Made by a program: the position numbers and the translations under genes | Shown here: positions 25,229-34,501 of the stretch, in pieces | How positions within the stretch are numbered: the first letter of the stretch is position 1 | Layout of the letters: each line of letters begins with the position of its first letter | The notes under the pieces: model-generated | Seen by the model: the letters and a program-made list of their open reading frames with translations, nothing else | The model's database searches: none | What the model was told of the DNA's origin: nothing | Assembly (NCBI RefSeq): GCF_002298975.1 | Contig: NZ_DBMV01000028.1 | Coordinates: 1-64,000 of the forward strand | From: Ralstonia sp. UBA689 | Lineage (GTDB): Bacteria; Pseudomonadota; Gammaproteobacteria; Burkholderiales; Burkholderiaceae | Direction: 5' to 3' | DNA: 64,000 nt

Positions 25229-25765
25229 ATGGCAGAACTCGCAACCGTTGCCCGTCCGTACGCAGAGGCGCTGTTCCGCGTGGCGAAGGCCGGCAATCTG
25301 GGTGCATGGTCTGAGCTCGTGTCGGAAATGGGGCAAATTGCCGCCGTGCCCGACATGAAGGCAGTCGCCGATGATCCGAAGCTCTCCAAAGCCGATGTGG
25401 CGGGGATCTTCCTGTCGGCGCTGAAATCTCCGGTTTCGCATGAGGCGAAGGAACTGGTTGGCCTGCTGGTGGCCAACAAGCGACTGTCGCTGCTGCCGGA
25501 AATTGCCGCGCAATTCCATGTGCTGCGGAATGCCAGCGAAGGCGCCGCCGACGTCGAGATCACCAGTGCGTTCCCGCTTGAGGGCGCGCCCCTGACCGAA
25601 CTGGTCGCCACGCTCGAACGCAAGTTCGGCAAGAAGCTGCAGGCTCATGTGAGCGTCGATCCTTCGTTGATCGGCGGCGTGCGTGTGCAGATTGGCGACG
25701 AAGTGCTCGACACCTCGGTGCGCGCGCGCCTGACGCAGATGCAGTCTGCGCTGACCGCCGCGTAA
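25229..25765 (+). CDS. atpH: F1Fo ATP synthase subunit delta
   Basis: A 178-residue stalk subunit joining the b dimer to the top of F1. The start MAELATVARPYAEALFRVAK and the C-terminal motif VDPSLIGGVRVQIGDEVLDT are hallmarks. It follows atpF by 2 bp and precedes atpA by 73 bp. Confidence 0.96.
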   Translation: MAELATVARPYAEALFRVAKAGNLGAWSELVSEMGQIAAVPDMKAVADDPKLSKADVAGIFLSALKSPVSHEAKELVGLLVANKRLSLLPEIAAQFHVLRNASEGAADVEITSAFPLEGAPLTELVATLERKFGKKLQAHVSVDPSLIGGVRVQIGDEVLDTSVRARLTQMQSALTAA

Positions 25766-25838
25766 TGCTGTTTTGCGAGGCGCTGATGCAATCGACGACA
25801 TCGCGCCCGCAGACAGATTGAAGAATTAGGAGCATTCG

Positions 25839-27380
25839 ATGCAACTGAACCCCTCCGAGATCAGCGACCTGATCAAGTCCCGTATCGAGGGCTTGAAGGC
25901 TGGCGCTGACGCAAAGAACACCGGCACGGTCATCTCCGTGACGGACGGCATCTGCCGCATTCATGGCCTGTCGGGCGTGATGCAAGGCGAAATGCTGGAA
26001 TTCCCGGGCAACACGTTCGGCCTCGCGCTGAACCTCGAGCGCGACTCCGTCGGCGCTGTGGTGCTGGGTGAGTACGAGCACATTTCCGAAGGCGACGAAG
26101 TCAAGTGCACGGGCCGCATTCTGGAAGTGCCGGTTGGCCCGGAACTGCTGGGCCGCGTGGTCAACGCGCTGGGCCAGCCGATCGACGGCAAGGGCCCGAT
26201 CAACGCGAAGAAGACGGACGTGATCGAAAAGGTCGCTCCGGGCGTGATCGCGCGTCAATCGGTGAGCCAGCCGGTGCAGACCGGCCTGAAGTCGATCGAC
26301 GCAATGGTGCCTATCGGCCGTGGCCAGCGTGAGCTGATCATTGGCGACCGTCAGACCGGCAAGACCGCCGTGGCAGTCGACGCCATCATCAACCAGAAGG
26401 GCAAGGGCATCTTCTGCGTGTACGTGGCAATCGGCCAGAAGGCTTCGACGATCGCCAACGTGGTGCGCAAGCTCGAAGAGCACGGCGCGCTGGAATACAC
26501 GATCGTGGTGGCCGCTGCCGCTTCCGACTCGGCTGCCATGCAGTACCTGTCGGCCTACGCCGGCTGCACGATGGGCGAATACTTCCGCGACCGCGGCGAA
26601 GACGCCCTGATCGTGTATGACGATCTGACCAAGCAAGCTTGGGCGTACCGTCAGGTTTCGCTGCTGCTGCGCCGTCCGCCTGGCCGTGAAGCTTACCCGG
26701 GCGACGTGTTCTACCTGCACTCGCGTCTGCTGGAGCGTGCTGCGCGTGTGAACGCCGAGCACATCGAGAAGATCACCAACGGTGAAGTCAAGGGCAAGAC
26801 CGGTTCGCTGACCGCACTGCCCGTGATCGAAACGCAGGCCGGCGACGTGTCCGCGTTCGTGCCGACCAACGTGATCTCGATTACCGACGGCCAGATCTTC
26901 CTGGAAACCGACTTGTTCAACGCAGGTGTGCGCCCCGCAATCAACGCCGGTATCTCGGTGTCGCGTGTGGGTGGTGCTGCTCAGACCAAGGTCATCAAGA
27001 AGCTGTCCGGTGGTATTCGTACCGACCTGGCTCAGTATCGTGAATTGGCTGCGTTCGCGCAGTTTGCTTCCGACCTGGACGAAGCGACCCGCAAGCAGCT
27101 CGAGCGTGGCCGCCGCGTGACCGAACTGCTCAAGCAGCCGCAATACCAGCCGCTGCAAGTGTGGCAGTTGGCCGCATCGCTGTACGCTGCCAACAATGGC
27201 TTCCTCGACACCGTGGACGTGAAGGACATCCTGGCTTTCGAAAAGGGCCTGCACGACCACCTGAAGACGAAGTACGCCGACCTCATCAACCGTATCGAAG
27301 ACACGAAGGATCTGTCGAAGGACGATGAGGCCGCCCTGCGTGCCGCGATCGAGGATTTCAAGAAGTCCGCCGCGTTCTAA
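25839..27380 (+). CDS. atpA: F1Fo ATP synthase subunit alpha
   Basis: A 513-residue non-catalytic nucleotide-binding subunit. The P-loop is GDRQTGKTAVAVD; the late signature PAINAGISVSRVGGAAQ is intact. SD TTAGGAGC precedes the ATG. Full length, no anomalies. An 822-residue opposite-strand frame across atpA/atpG is a composition artefact. Confidence 0.97.
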   Translation: MQLNPSEISDLIKSRIEGLKAGADAKNTGTVISVTDGICRIHGLSGVMQGEMLEFPGNTFGLALNLERDSVGAVVLGEYEHISEGDEVKCTGRILEVPVGPELLGRVVNALGQPIDGKGPINAKKTDVIEKVAPGVIARQSVSQPVQTGLKSIDAMVPIGRGQRELIIGDRQTGKTAVAVDAIINQKGKGIFCVYVAIGQKASTIANVVRKLEEHGALEYTIVVAAAASDSAAMQYLSAYAGCTMGEYFRDRGEDALIVYDDLTKQAWAYRQVSLLLRRPPGREAYPGDVFYLHSRLLERAARVNAEHIEKITNGEVKGKTGSLTALPVIETQAGDVSAFVPTNVISITDGQIFLETDLFNAGVRPAINAGISVSRVGGAAQTKVIKKLSGGIRTDLAQYRELAAFAQFASDLDEATRKQLERGRRVTELLKQPQYQPLQVWQLAASLYAANNGFLDTVDVKDILAFEKGLHDHLKTKYADLINRIEDTKDLSKDDEAALRAAIEDFKKSAAF

Positions 27381-27444
27381 CCGCGTCATTCCCGCAACTG
27401 GCCGCGCGTAGCCTGCGCGGCCAGGTCGGAACGGAGAGAGTGAA

Positions 27445-28320
27445 ATGGCCGGAACAAAAGAAATCCGTACCAAGATCAAGAGCGTGCAAAACACGCGCAA
27501 GATCACCAAGGCGATGGAAATGGTCGCCGCATCCAAGATGCGCAAGGCGCAGGAGCGGATGCGTGCTGCCCGTCCGTATGCCGAGAAGATTCGCAACGTG
27601 GCTGCGCACATGGCACAGGCCAATCCGGAGTACAAGCACCCGTTCATGGTCGCGCGCGACGTCAAGCGCGCCGGCCTGATCGTGGTGACGACGGACAAGG
27701 GCCTGTGCGGTGGCTTGAACACCAACGTGCTGCGTGCCGTCACCAACCAACTGCGCGACCAGCAGAACAAGGGCATCGAGACGCAAGCGACCGCTATCGG
27801 TACCAAGGGCATGCAGTTTCTGGGCCGCATCGGCGCGAAAGTGGTCTCGAACGTCGTGCACATGGGCGACACGCCGCATCTGGAAAAGCTGATCGGTGCG
27901 ATCAAGGTCCAGCTCGACGCGTTCACGGCTGGCCAGATCGACGCCGTGTACCTCGCGTACACCCGCTTCATCAACACGATGAAGCAGGAGCCGGTGGTCG
28001 AGCAGCTGTTGCCGCTCACGGCCGACAAGCTGACGCAGACCGCCGCCGAGAAGCAGGCCTACTCGTGGGATTACATCTACGAGCCGGATGCCCAAACGGT
28101 AGTCGACGAGCTGCTGATCCGCTATGTCGAGGCGCTGGTGTACCAGGCGGTGGCCGAGAACATGGCCTCCGAGCAATCGGCCCGGATGGTGGCGATGAAG
28201 GCAGCCTCGGACAACGCGAAGAACGTGATCGGCGAACTGCAACTGGTCTACAACAAGACCCGTCAGGCAGCGATCACGAAGGAACTGTCCGAGATCGTCA
28301 GCGGCGCGGCAGCGGTCTGA
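27445..28320 (+). CDS. atpG: F1Fo ATP synthase subunit gamma
   Basis: A 291-residue central rotor shaft. The N-terminus AGTKEIRTKIKSVQNTRKIT and the C-terminal ASDNAKNVIGELQLVYNKTR are the two conserved helices that form the coiled coil. SD GGAGAG precedes the ATG. Normal length. Confidence 0.97.
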   Translation: MAGTKEIRTKIKSVQNTRKITKAMEMVAASKMRKAQERMRAARPYAEKIRNVAAHMAQANPEYKHPFMVARDVKRAGLIVVTTDKGLCGGLNTNVLRAVTNQLRDQQNKGIETQATAIGTKGMQFLGRIGAKVVSNVVHMGDTPHLEKLIGAIKVQLDAFTAGQIDAVYLAYTRFINTMKQEPVVEQLLPLTADKLTQTAAEKQAYSWDYIYEPDAQTVVDELLIRYVEALVYQAVAENMASEQSARMVAMKAASDNAKNVIGELQLVYNKTRQAAITKELSEIVSGAAAV

Positions 28321-28356
28321 CGCCCACGGCAAAGATTTAAGTTATTGGAGATACAA

Positions 28357-29760
28357 ATGAGTATCGGAACGATTGTGCAGTGCATCGGCGCCGTGGTGGA
28401 CATCCAGTTCCCGCGCGACGCAATGCCCCATATCTACGAGGCGCTCGTGCTGGAAGACAGCAACGAGAAGTCGTTCGCCGAGAAGGGCCTGACCTTCGAA
28501 GTGCAACAACAGCTGGGCGACGGCGTGGTGCGGACCATTGCACTGGGTTCGTCCGACGGCCTGCGCCGCGGCATGGCGGTCAAGGGTACCGGCGCTGCGA
28601 TCTCGGTGCCGGTCGGTCACGGCACGCTGGGTCGCATCATGGACGTGCTGGGTCGCCCGATCGACGAAGCCGGCCCGATCGCCTGCGACGAAAAGCGCGC
28701 GATTCACCAGAAGGCCCCGAAGTTCGACGAGCTGTCGCCGTCGGTGGACCTGCTGGAAACCGGCATCAAGGTGATCGACTTGGTCTGCCCGTTCGCCAAG
28801 GGCGGTAAGGTGGGTCTGTTCGGTGGCGCCGGCGTCGGCAAGACCGTGAACATGATGGAGCTGATCAACAACATCGCCAAGCAGCACTCGGGCTTGTCGG
28901 TGTTTGCTGGCGTGGGCGAGCGTACCCGTGAGGGCAACGACTTCTACCACGAAATGAAGGACTCCAACGTGCTCGACAAGGTGGCCATGGTGTTTGGCCA
29001 GATGAACGAGCCGCCGGGCAACCGTCTGCGTGTGGCGCTGACCGGCCTGACGATGGCCGAGCGCTTCCGTGACGAAGGCCGTGACATCCTGTTCTTCGTC
29101 GACAACATCTACCGCTACACGCTGGCCGGTACCGAAGTGTCGGCACTGCTGGGCCGTATGCCTTCCGCCGTGGGCTATCAGCCGACGCTGGCTGAAGAAA
29201 TGGGCAAGCTGCAGGAACGTATTACGTCGACCAAGACCGGCTCGATCACATCGATCCAGGCCGTGTACGTGCCTGCTGATGACTTGACCGACCCGTCGCC
29301 GGCAACGACCTTCCTGCACTTGGACTCGACCGTCGTGCTGTCGCGTGACATCGCTGCACTGGGTATCTACCCCGCAGTGGATCCGCTCGACTCGACCTCG
29401 CGCCAGCTCGACCCGCAAGTGGTTGGCCAGGAGCACTACGAAGTCGCCGACCGCGTGAAGAAGACGCTGCAGCGCTACAAGGAACTGCGCGACATCATCG
29501 CAATTCTGGGCATGGACGAACTGTCGCCGGAAGACAAGCTGGCCGTGGGCCGTGCTCGTAAGATCCAGCGTTTCCTGTCGCAGCCGTTCCACGTGGCAGA
29601 AGTGTTCACGGGCTCACCGGGCAAGTACGTGCCGCTGAAGGAAACCATCCGCGGCTTCAAGATGCTGGTGGACGGCGAGTGCGATCACCTGCCGGAACAG
29701 GCGTTCTACATGGTCGGCTCGATCGACGAGGCCTTCGAGAAGGCCAAGAAGCTCCAGTAA
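28357..29760 (+). CDS. atpD: F1Fo ATP synthase subunit beta (catalytic)
   Basis: A 467-residue catalytic subunit. The P-loop is GGAGVGKTVNMMELI, followed by the catalytic Glu region GVGERTREGNDFYHEM and the DELSPEDK (DELSEED-type) loop. Start ATG at 28357 follows TTGGAG; an upstream in-frame TTG at 28345 is part of that ribosome-binding site and is rejected. A 156-bp structured gap separates it from atpC. Confidence 0.97.
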   Translation: MSIGTIVQCIGAVVDIQFPRDAMPHIYEALVLEDSNEKSFAEKGLTFEVQQQLGDGVVRTIALGSSDGLRRGMAVKGTGAAISVPVGHGTLGRIMDVLGRPIDEAGPIACDEKRAIHQKAPKFDELSPSVDLLETGIKVIDLVCPFAKGGKVGLFGGAGVGKTVNMMELINNIAKQHSGLSVFAGVGERTREGNDFYHEMKDSNVLDKVAMVFGQMNEPPGNRLRVALTGLTMAERFRDEGRDILFFVDNIYRYTLAGTEVSALLGRMPSAVGYQPTLAEEMGKLQERITSTKTGSITSIQAVYVPADDLTDPSPATTFLHLDSTVVLSRDIAALGIYPAVDPLDSTSRQLDPQVVGQEHYEVADRVKKTLQRYKELRDIIAILGMDELSPEDKLAVGRARKIQRFLSQPFHVAEVFTGSPGKYVPLKETIRGFKMLVDGECDHLPEQAFYMVGSIDEAFEKAKKLQ

Positions 29761-29788
29761 GCGGCGTCTTTCGACCTCATGCGTTGTT

Positions 29789-29842
29789 GCGGCTGCCTGG
29801 GTTTAGCCCATTCGGTAGACAGTTACTGTCTACGGCAGCCGC
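29789..29842 (+). other. Three-way-junction RNA fold between atpD and atpC
   Basis: GCGGCTGCC (29789-29797) pairs with GGCAGCCGC (29834-29842), a perfect 9-bp outer stem. Inside are two hairpins: TGGG/CCCA (29798-29810, loop TTTAG) and GTAGACAG/CTGTCTAC (29815-29833, loop TTA), separated only by TTCG. Practically every base is used. It is in the transcribed gap of the operon and is unlike a terminator (no T-run). Confidence 0.7.
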
Positions 29843-29866
29843 GCCTAGCCTGAGGCCGAAATACTT

Positions 29867-29897
29867 GCTTCCTGAAGTGTGTTTAGGAAGCGGCTTT
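29867..29897 (+). other. Terminator-like hairpin before atpC
   Basis: GCTTCCT (29867-29873) pairs with AGGAAGC (29885-29891), followed by GGCTTTTCTG. The weak T-run suggests partial termination or an RNA processing site ahead of atpC. Confidence 0.45.
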
Positions 29898-29916
29898 TCT
29901 GAGCAAAGGAATCGAG

Positions 29917-30333
29917 ATGGCAACCATTCATGTAGACGTCGTCAGCGCCGAGCAGGAGATCTTCTCCGGCAATGCCAAGTTCGTGGCACTGCCGGGTGAA
30001 GCCGGCGAGCTGGGCATTCTGCCCGGCCACACGCCGCTGATCACGCGCATCAAGCCGGGCGCCGTGCGCATCGAGAAGGAAGACGGCGGCGAAGAGTTCG
30101 TGTTCGTTGCCGGTGGCATTCTCGAAGTGCAGCCGAAGAAGGTGACCGTGCTGGCCGATACCGCAATCCGCGGTCAGGACCTGGACGAAGCCAAGGCGAA
30201 CGAAGCCAAGCGTGCGGCCGAAGAGGCGCTGCAGAATCAAAGCAGCGACCTGGATCTGGCCCGTGCGCAAGGTGAACTGGCTGTGGCCGCTGCGCAGTTG
30301 GCAGCGATCGCGCGCCTGCGTCGCAAGCGCTGA
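29917..30333 (+). CDS. atpC: F1Fo ATP synthase subunit epsilon
   Basis: A 138-residue subunit at the bottom of the rotor. The N-terminal beta-sandwich has VDVVSAEQEIFSGNAKFVAL and GELGILPGHTPLITRIKPG; the C-terminal helical hairpin is Ala- and Arg-rich and ends RLRRKR, the regulatory element that inhibits ATP hydrolysis. SD AAAGGAATCGAG. Last gene of the operon. Confidence 0.96.
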   Translation: MATIHVDVVSAEQEIFSGNAKFVALPGEAGELGILPGHTPLITRIKPGAVRIEKEDGGEEFVFVAGGILEVQPKKVTVLADTAIRGQDLDEAKANEAKRAAEEALQNQSSDLDLARAQGELAVAAAQLAAIARLRRKR

Positions 30334-30378
30334 GCGGTTTGCGCCGGCTCCGTTGCGAGCCGGCATGGACCCAAGAAG

Positions 30379-30404
30379 AAGCAGCCCACATGGGCTGCTT
30401 TTTT
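30379..30404 (+). terminator. atp operon terminator
   Basis: AAGCAGCCCA and TGGGCTGCTT form a perfect 10-bp stem (loop CA) followed by a T-run of six, 46 bp after the atpC stop. Confidence 0.93.
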
Positions 30405-30423
30405 GTTGCTGTCGCGACCGTGT

Positions 30424-32760
30424 TTAGCGGTGTTCCTCCTCACGCCGTTGTGGCTCGCGCTGCGGCTCGTTGTGGCCGCCTTGCGGTTGTGGGTGCGGCT
30501 GTGCCGGCGCGGCTTCGTGACGCTGCTCGACGTGCGGCGGCTGAGGCTGAGGCTGCGGTTGGGGCGGGCGCGGCAGCGGTTGCGATGGATGGATTTCCAC
30601 AGAGCGGGGCGGCTGCGGCGCCGGACGTGGTGCCTCGAAGTGCGGTTCGGGCCGGCGCGGTTCCGGGCGCTGCATCTGCGGCTCAGGGCGCGGGCGTTCC
30701 TGCGGTGCTGGTGCGTTCGGCCGGATGATCTCGGAGGGGCGCGGCTGCGGCTGCTGGGCTTGTCCGGGGCGATGGTCCTCGCGCGCCGCACCGCTGGGCG
30801 TGCCCTCGTGCGGCAGTGGGCGAGTGGTCATGCCTGTGGGCGACTGCGGCGGCAGCGACGGCTTCGGCATGGCGCCACGCTCTTCACTGCGGCGCTCCTG
30901 CGGTGGCACGGCACCGGGCTGTTGGCCGGGTCGTGTGGTCGTGCCAGGCGTCATCAGCGTTTGCGGCGACGGCGGAGCGCCATGCGGGGTCTGCGCATTC
31001 CCCGGCGTCGGCGGGTTGCTCGTGCCGTGCGGGGCATTAGGCTCGTTGCCCGGACGCGGCTGGGCTTCGCCGTGCGGCATGTTGGCTGGAGCGGCGCGCG
31101 TCAGGCGAAGGCCTGCGGCTTGCGCACTGGCGGGCACCGGCTGCGCGCCAGCATTGACCGGCCCATGTGCCGGTGCAACACGTGCAGAAGGATTGCCACC
31201 GACCCACGCCGGGCCCGCGCCGGGCAGCGCGCCGCCCTGCGAATGGAAGCGCTGGGCCAGCGCGTCACGGCTGGCTGCGGGTTCCGCAGGTGCGCGCACC
31301 GCGACCGCCTGCCGCGCGAACACCTGGGCCGGCGGCAACGGATGCGTGCCATTGGCTGCCGCCGCGCCCACCAGACTCGCCTTCACGGGCGCCAGCGCCG
31401 GTGTGGAGACGATCTGCGCATGGGCCAGTTGTGCGCGCATCTGCTCCGGGCGCAGTCTGGTCATCGCGGGGCCGACCGGCTGGCCGTTCACGAAGGTCTT
31501 GGCCGGCACCGCCGTCAGCGCAGCCGGGTTGTTGGCGTTGGCGTACGTGACGCGATTCACGTTGGTGATGTTCGTCACGGTGTTATTGATGATGGTCTTG
31601 TTGACCGTGATGTTGTTCACCACCACCGTCTTGTTGATGTTGGTGACGTAGGTCGGGCTGGCCGCATAAACGGGGCGATACGCCTCGCCCGGGGCGAGCG
31701 GGAACCACGCCACACCCGGCGAGCCGATCGAGATGCTGATGCCCCAGCTCACGCCGCCGCCGCCACCGCCGCCCACGAAGCCGACCAGTGCCGGCGCATA
31801 CACCGGACGCGGCGCCACTGGCCCCGGCACCCAGCACCAGGTCGTGCCCACATACGCCCAGCGGCCATAGTGGAACGGCGCGAAGCCCCAGGGTTCGTCG
31901 TCGACCCAGGTCCAGCCCCACGGCGCCACCCACGCCCAGTGGCCGGTACGGTACGGCGCCCAGCCGGCCGGTACCGCGCTCGGCACCCACACGGCGCCGT
32001 AGCCATCTTCCTCGCGCCACGAGCCGTAGCCATCCAGCGCTTCGTAGCCGGTCATTTCGCGGCCAACATAGCGGGCGGAGATGGAGGCATCCTCGCGCGC
32101 GTCGCGCGATTCGGCCCAGTGGTCGAATGCATCGCGGTTCGGGTTGTCCATGCCCCCGGCTTCGGCCAGGTCGGTGCCGCCGAAGCGGATCTGCTGGCCG
32201 GCGGAAAGCGGTACGGAGCGGTTATCGCCATAGGCTGTGCCGTCGCCGTGCCAGACGGTGACGGTGGTGCTGGAGCCGTCCGGCGCGACATCGAGGCGGT
32301 ACTCGCCCGGCGCCTGCGGCGTGAAGGCCAGGTTGGGCGTATCGATCTCGACGGTCTGGTCGGGCGGCAGGGCGCGCACGCGCACCGACAGCGCGCCCTG
32401 CGTGAGCTTGACCTGTGTGTTGCGGTCGTCCAGATCGACCAGCGTGGCGCCGGTGTTCTGGCCCAGACGCAGCGCAGTGGAGCCGACGTGCAGTTCCGTG
32501 CGGCTGCCTTGGTCGGACCACAGGCGGTCGCCCGTGGTGAGCGGCCGGTTGAGCGTGGCCCCGGCCCAGTCGTCGGAGCCGGCGGGCGCGAAGCTCACCG
32601 CGCCGGAGAAATCGGACAGACGCGCCACGCGCGAGGCCGGGTCGGCGGCCAGCGCGGCCTGCGCGCCGCACACCAGCAGCACGGCGGCGACACCGACCGC
32701 GCGGAGCACATGAGGCAGCCGCGGCCCGCTGCGGCGGATGGAATGGGAAGAAGTGGACAT
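30424..32760 (-). CDS. Large exported DUF6600/FecR-like protein with low-complexity C-terminus
   Basis: A 778-residue protein. A signal peptide ends VCGAQAALA. Residues about 40-200 form a FecR-like beta domain (SRVARLSDFSGAVSFAPAGS; TELHVGSTALRLGQ). A Trp/Gly-rich DUF6600 core follows (WAPYRTGHWAWVAPWGWTWV; FAPFHYGRWAYV). Next is an Asn/Thr/Val repeat segment (about 390-430; VVNNITVNKTIINNTVTNI), suggesting a beta-helix or amyloid-like strand array. From about 560 to the end it is a Pro/Gln/Arg/Glu-rich tail. It is probably a cell-envelope protein; the tail resembles a cell-wall-spanning or flexible linker region. The antisense 867-codon frame is a shadow of it. Confidence 0.8.
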   Translation of the reverse strand: MSTSSHSIRRSGPRLPHVLRAVGVAAVLLVCGAQAALAADPASRVARLSDFSGAVSFAPAGSDDWAGATLNRPLTTGDRLWSDQGSRTELHVGSTALRLGQNTGATLVDLDDRNTQVKLTQGALSVRVRALPPDQTVEIDTPNLAFTPQAPGEYRLDVAPDGSSTTVTVWHGDGTAYGDNRSVPLSAGQQIRFGGTDLAEAGGMDNPNRDAFDHWAESRDAREDASISARYVGREMTGYEALDGYGSWREEDGYGAVWVPSAVPAGWAPYRTGHWAWVAPWGWTWVDDEPWGFAPFHYGRWAYVGTTWCWVPGPVAPRPVYAPALVGFVGGGGGGGVSWGISISIGSPGVAWFPLAPGEAYRPVYAASPTYVTNINKTVVVNNITVNKTIINNTVTNITNVNRVTYANANNPAALTAVPAKTFVNGQPVGPAMTRLRPEQMRAQLAHAQIVSTPALAPVKASLVGAAAANGTHPLPPAQVFARQAVAVRAPAEPAASRDALAQRFHSQGGALPGAGPAWVGGNPSARVAPAHGPVNAGAQPVPASAQAAGLRLTRAAPANMPHGEAQPRPGNEPNAPHGTSNPPTPGNAQTPHGAPPSPQTLMTPGTTTRPGQQPGAVPPQERRSEERGAMPKPSLPPQSPTGMTTRPLPHEGTPSGAAREDHRPGQAQQPQPRPSEIIRPNAPAPQERPRPEPQMQRPEPRRPEPHFEAPRPAPQPPRSVEIHPSQPLPRPPQPQPQPQPPHVEQRHEAAPAQPHPQPQGGHNEPQREPQRREEEHR

Positions 32761-33345
32761 GATGAGCCCTCGCTCGGTTTCTTATTGACGGCGTGCGCCG
32801 CTTGGATGCCTCTATTAAACGCAGCAGGCGACGAAGGGGCGACTTGCTTTTGTAAGAGCGTGTATCGCGTCGGCACGGACCATGCGGCGGGGTGGCGAGG
32901 GGAAGGCGGGCGCGCAGATTGCGCAGACAAAAAAAAGCGCGCGGGCCGGGGAGCACCGCGCGGACGGGAAATCCCTTCGAGGGGTCAATTCGAAAGGGAG
33001 GGGTAATCTGGCACCAGAGGTCTGTCGTGCCATCTTTGGCTGCCGCTTTGTCGGGGGAATGCCCGTCTGGCGCACAACAATTGGACACAAACGTCTGGGT
33101 GCGAGGGCATTGTGGGTGACGAGGGGGACCCGAGACGTAACAAAGTGTGTCGGATTGCAATCGAATGCAAGCGGTGTAAGAGACCTATCGGCGTGGCGCA
33201 AAAAGCGCTTTATGACGTCGTTTGGGGAACGTCCGCCGCGCCCGCGCAGTCCCACGGTTTTGCCGTTCAGGCACGCGGGCATTGAGGGTAGGCGAGCTTG
33301 CGGTGCCTGGCTTGGTCAGGGGTGTTTGGTCGATAGGAGGGTGGC
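32761..33345. other. Intergenic region without recognisable gene
   Basis: 585 bp between divergent genes. No ORF has family resemblance or a good ribosome-binding site; promoters for both neighbours should lie here. No strong -35/-10 pair or palindrome was seen. Confidence 0.5.
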
Positions 33346-34488
33346 ATGCAAGGGCATGCGGTGTGTTGGGCGACGCAGGAGTCGGTCGGTGCCGGCGTTT
33401 TTGTTACCTTGATGGCGACAGTCTGCGCGATGGGTTCCGCACATGCCACCGGTGAAGCAACCTCTTCGTCATCTGCGGTGCCCGCAGGTGCGCCTGCAGC
33501 CTCCACACCTGTTGCTTCTGCGCCAACGGGATCCCTTGCCAAACCGACGGCGCCACGCGAACGCCACGCGGGGACGTTCTGGCAGGGCACGGTAGGCCAG
33601 GGCGCCGACAGCCCCAGCTGGAATGTCTGGCTGAACGTGTACGATCCGCCGCCCAAGGCGCAGGACCAAGACAAGGATCCGGTGGCTGACACGCTCACCG
33701 GCGACGCCTACGATGACCGCCCCCAAGGCCGCACGCTGTGGGCCATCGAAGGCCGCAACGCGCCCGATCGCCGCTTCGTGTGGCGCGAGCGCGCCGACAC
33801 GGTGGATGCCAGCGGCCAGCCCGTTGTACGCGAAGGCGGCACGCTCTCTGGCGCGCTGTCGGCGGACGGCGCCACCGCCACCGGCACCTGGAGCGACGGT
33901 GGCCGCAGCCAGCCCTTCACGCTCAAACGCGCCGCGCGCTACCGCGAAGTGACCGGCACCTCGGGCCAGGCCACCCTCACCGAGCGCTACCCAGTGACCG
34001 GCGACGCCGCCGTCGACGCATTGGTGCAATCGCTGCGCGTCGGCCGCTGCGACCCGTACGACACCGAATGCGTCATCCGCATCAGCGCCGTCGACCTGGG
34101 CGACACCGTCAGTCTGCTGCGTATGGTCTGGGCCTACAGCGGCGGCGCGCACGGCAACTACGGCTTCTCGGCGGGCAACTGGCGGCGCGGCGCGCAGGGC
34201 TTTCAGCCGATCACGCTGGCCGACGTGCTGAACCCCACGCCTGCGTGCCTGCAGCGCTTCAACGCGCAGATCATCGATGCGCTCAAGCGCGAGGGCGCGC
34301 CGGAGGCCACGCGTGGCGCGCTGGTTGAACGAGACCTGCGTAACGCTGCGTTTCCGTTTACGCTGCAAGGCGACCGCATCGTCGTGCACTACGGGCCGTA
34401 TGAGGTGGGCCCGTATTCGTCGGGCGCCTTCCGCGCGGCGGTGCGCCTCGATGATCTTGGGGCTGCATGCAAGCGGCCCACCACCTGA
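33346..34488 (+). CDS. Exported DUF3298 (RsiV-like) domain protein
   Basis: A 380-residue protein with a probable signal peptide (VFVTLMATVCAMGSAHA), an Ala/Pro/Ser linker, a middle domain with repeated GTLSGALSADGATATGTWSD strands, and a C-terminal DUF3298 domain. Domain hallmarks are YSGGAHGNYGF, PITLADVLNP and YGPYEVGPYSSG, seen in RsiV and PdaC-like proteins. In RsiV this domain binds lysozyme; whether this protein acts as an inhibitor or sensor is unknown, and no sigma factor is next to it. Confidence 0.8.
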   Translation: MQGHAVCWATQESVGAGVFVTLMATVCAMGSAHATGEATSSSSAVPAGAPAASTPVASAPTGSLAKPTAPRERHAGTFWQGTVGQGADSPSWNVWLNVYDPPPKAQDQDKDPVADTLTGDAYDDRPQGRTLWAIEGRNAPDRRFVWRERADTVDASGQPVVREGGTLSGALSADGATATGTWSDGGRSQPFTLKRAARYREVTGTSGQATLTERYPVTGDAAVDALVQSLRVGRCDPYDTECVIRISAVDLGDTVSLLRMVWAYSGGAHGNYGFSAGNWRRGAQGFQPITLADVLNPTPACLQRFNAQIIDALKREGAPEATRGALVERDLRNAAFPFTLQGDRIVVHYGPYEVGPYSSGAFRAAVRLDDLGAACKRPTT

Positions 34489-34501
34489 ACGCACATGCCT
34501 C

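Noticed and set aside
25560..28028. 822-codon minus-strand frame opposite atpH-atpA-atpG
   Set aside because: Antisense composition artefact over conserved atp genes.
29789..29842. tRNA gene in the atpD-atpC gap
   Set aside because: The fold has three stems but lacks a T-loop GTTC motif, an anticodon-loop pattern and a 7-bp acceptor.
30403..33006. 867-codon plus-strand frame opposite the DUF6600 gene
   Set aside because: Arg-rich shadow translation without a ribosome-binding site; it also covers the atp terminator end and intergenic DNA.
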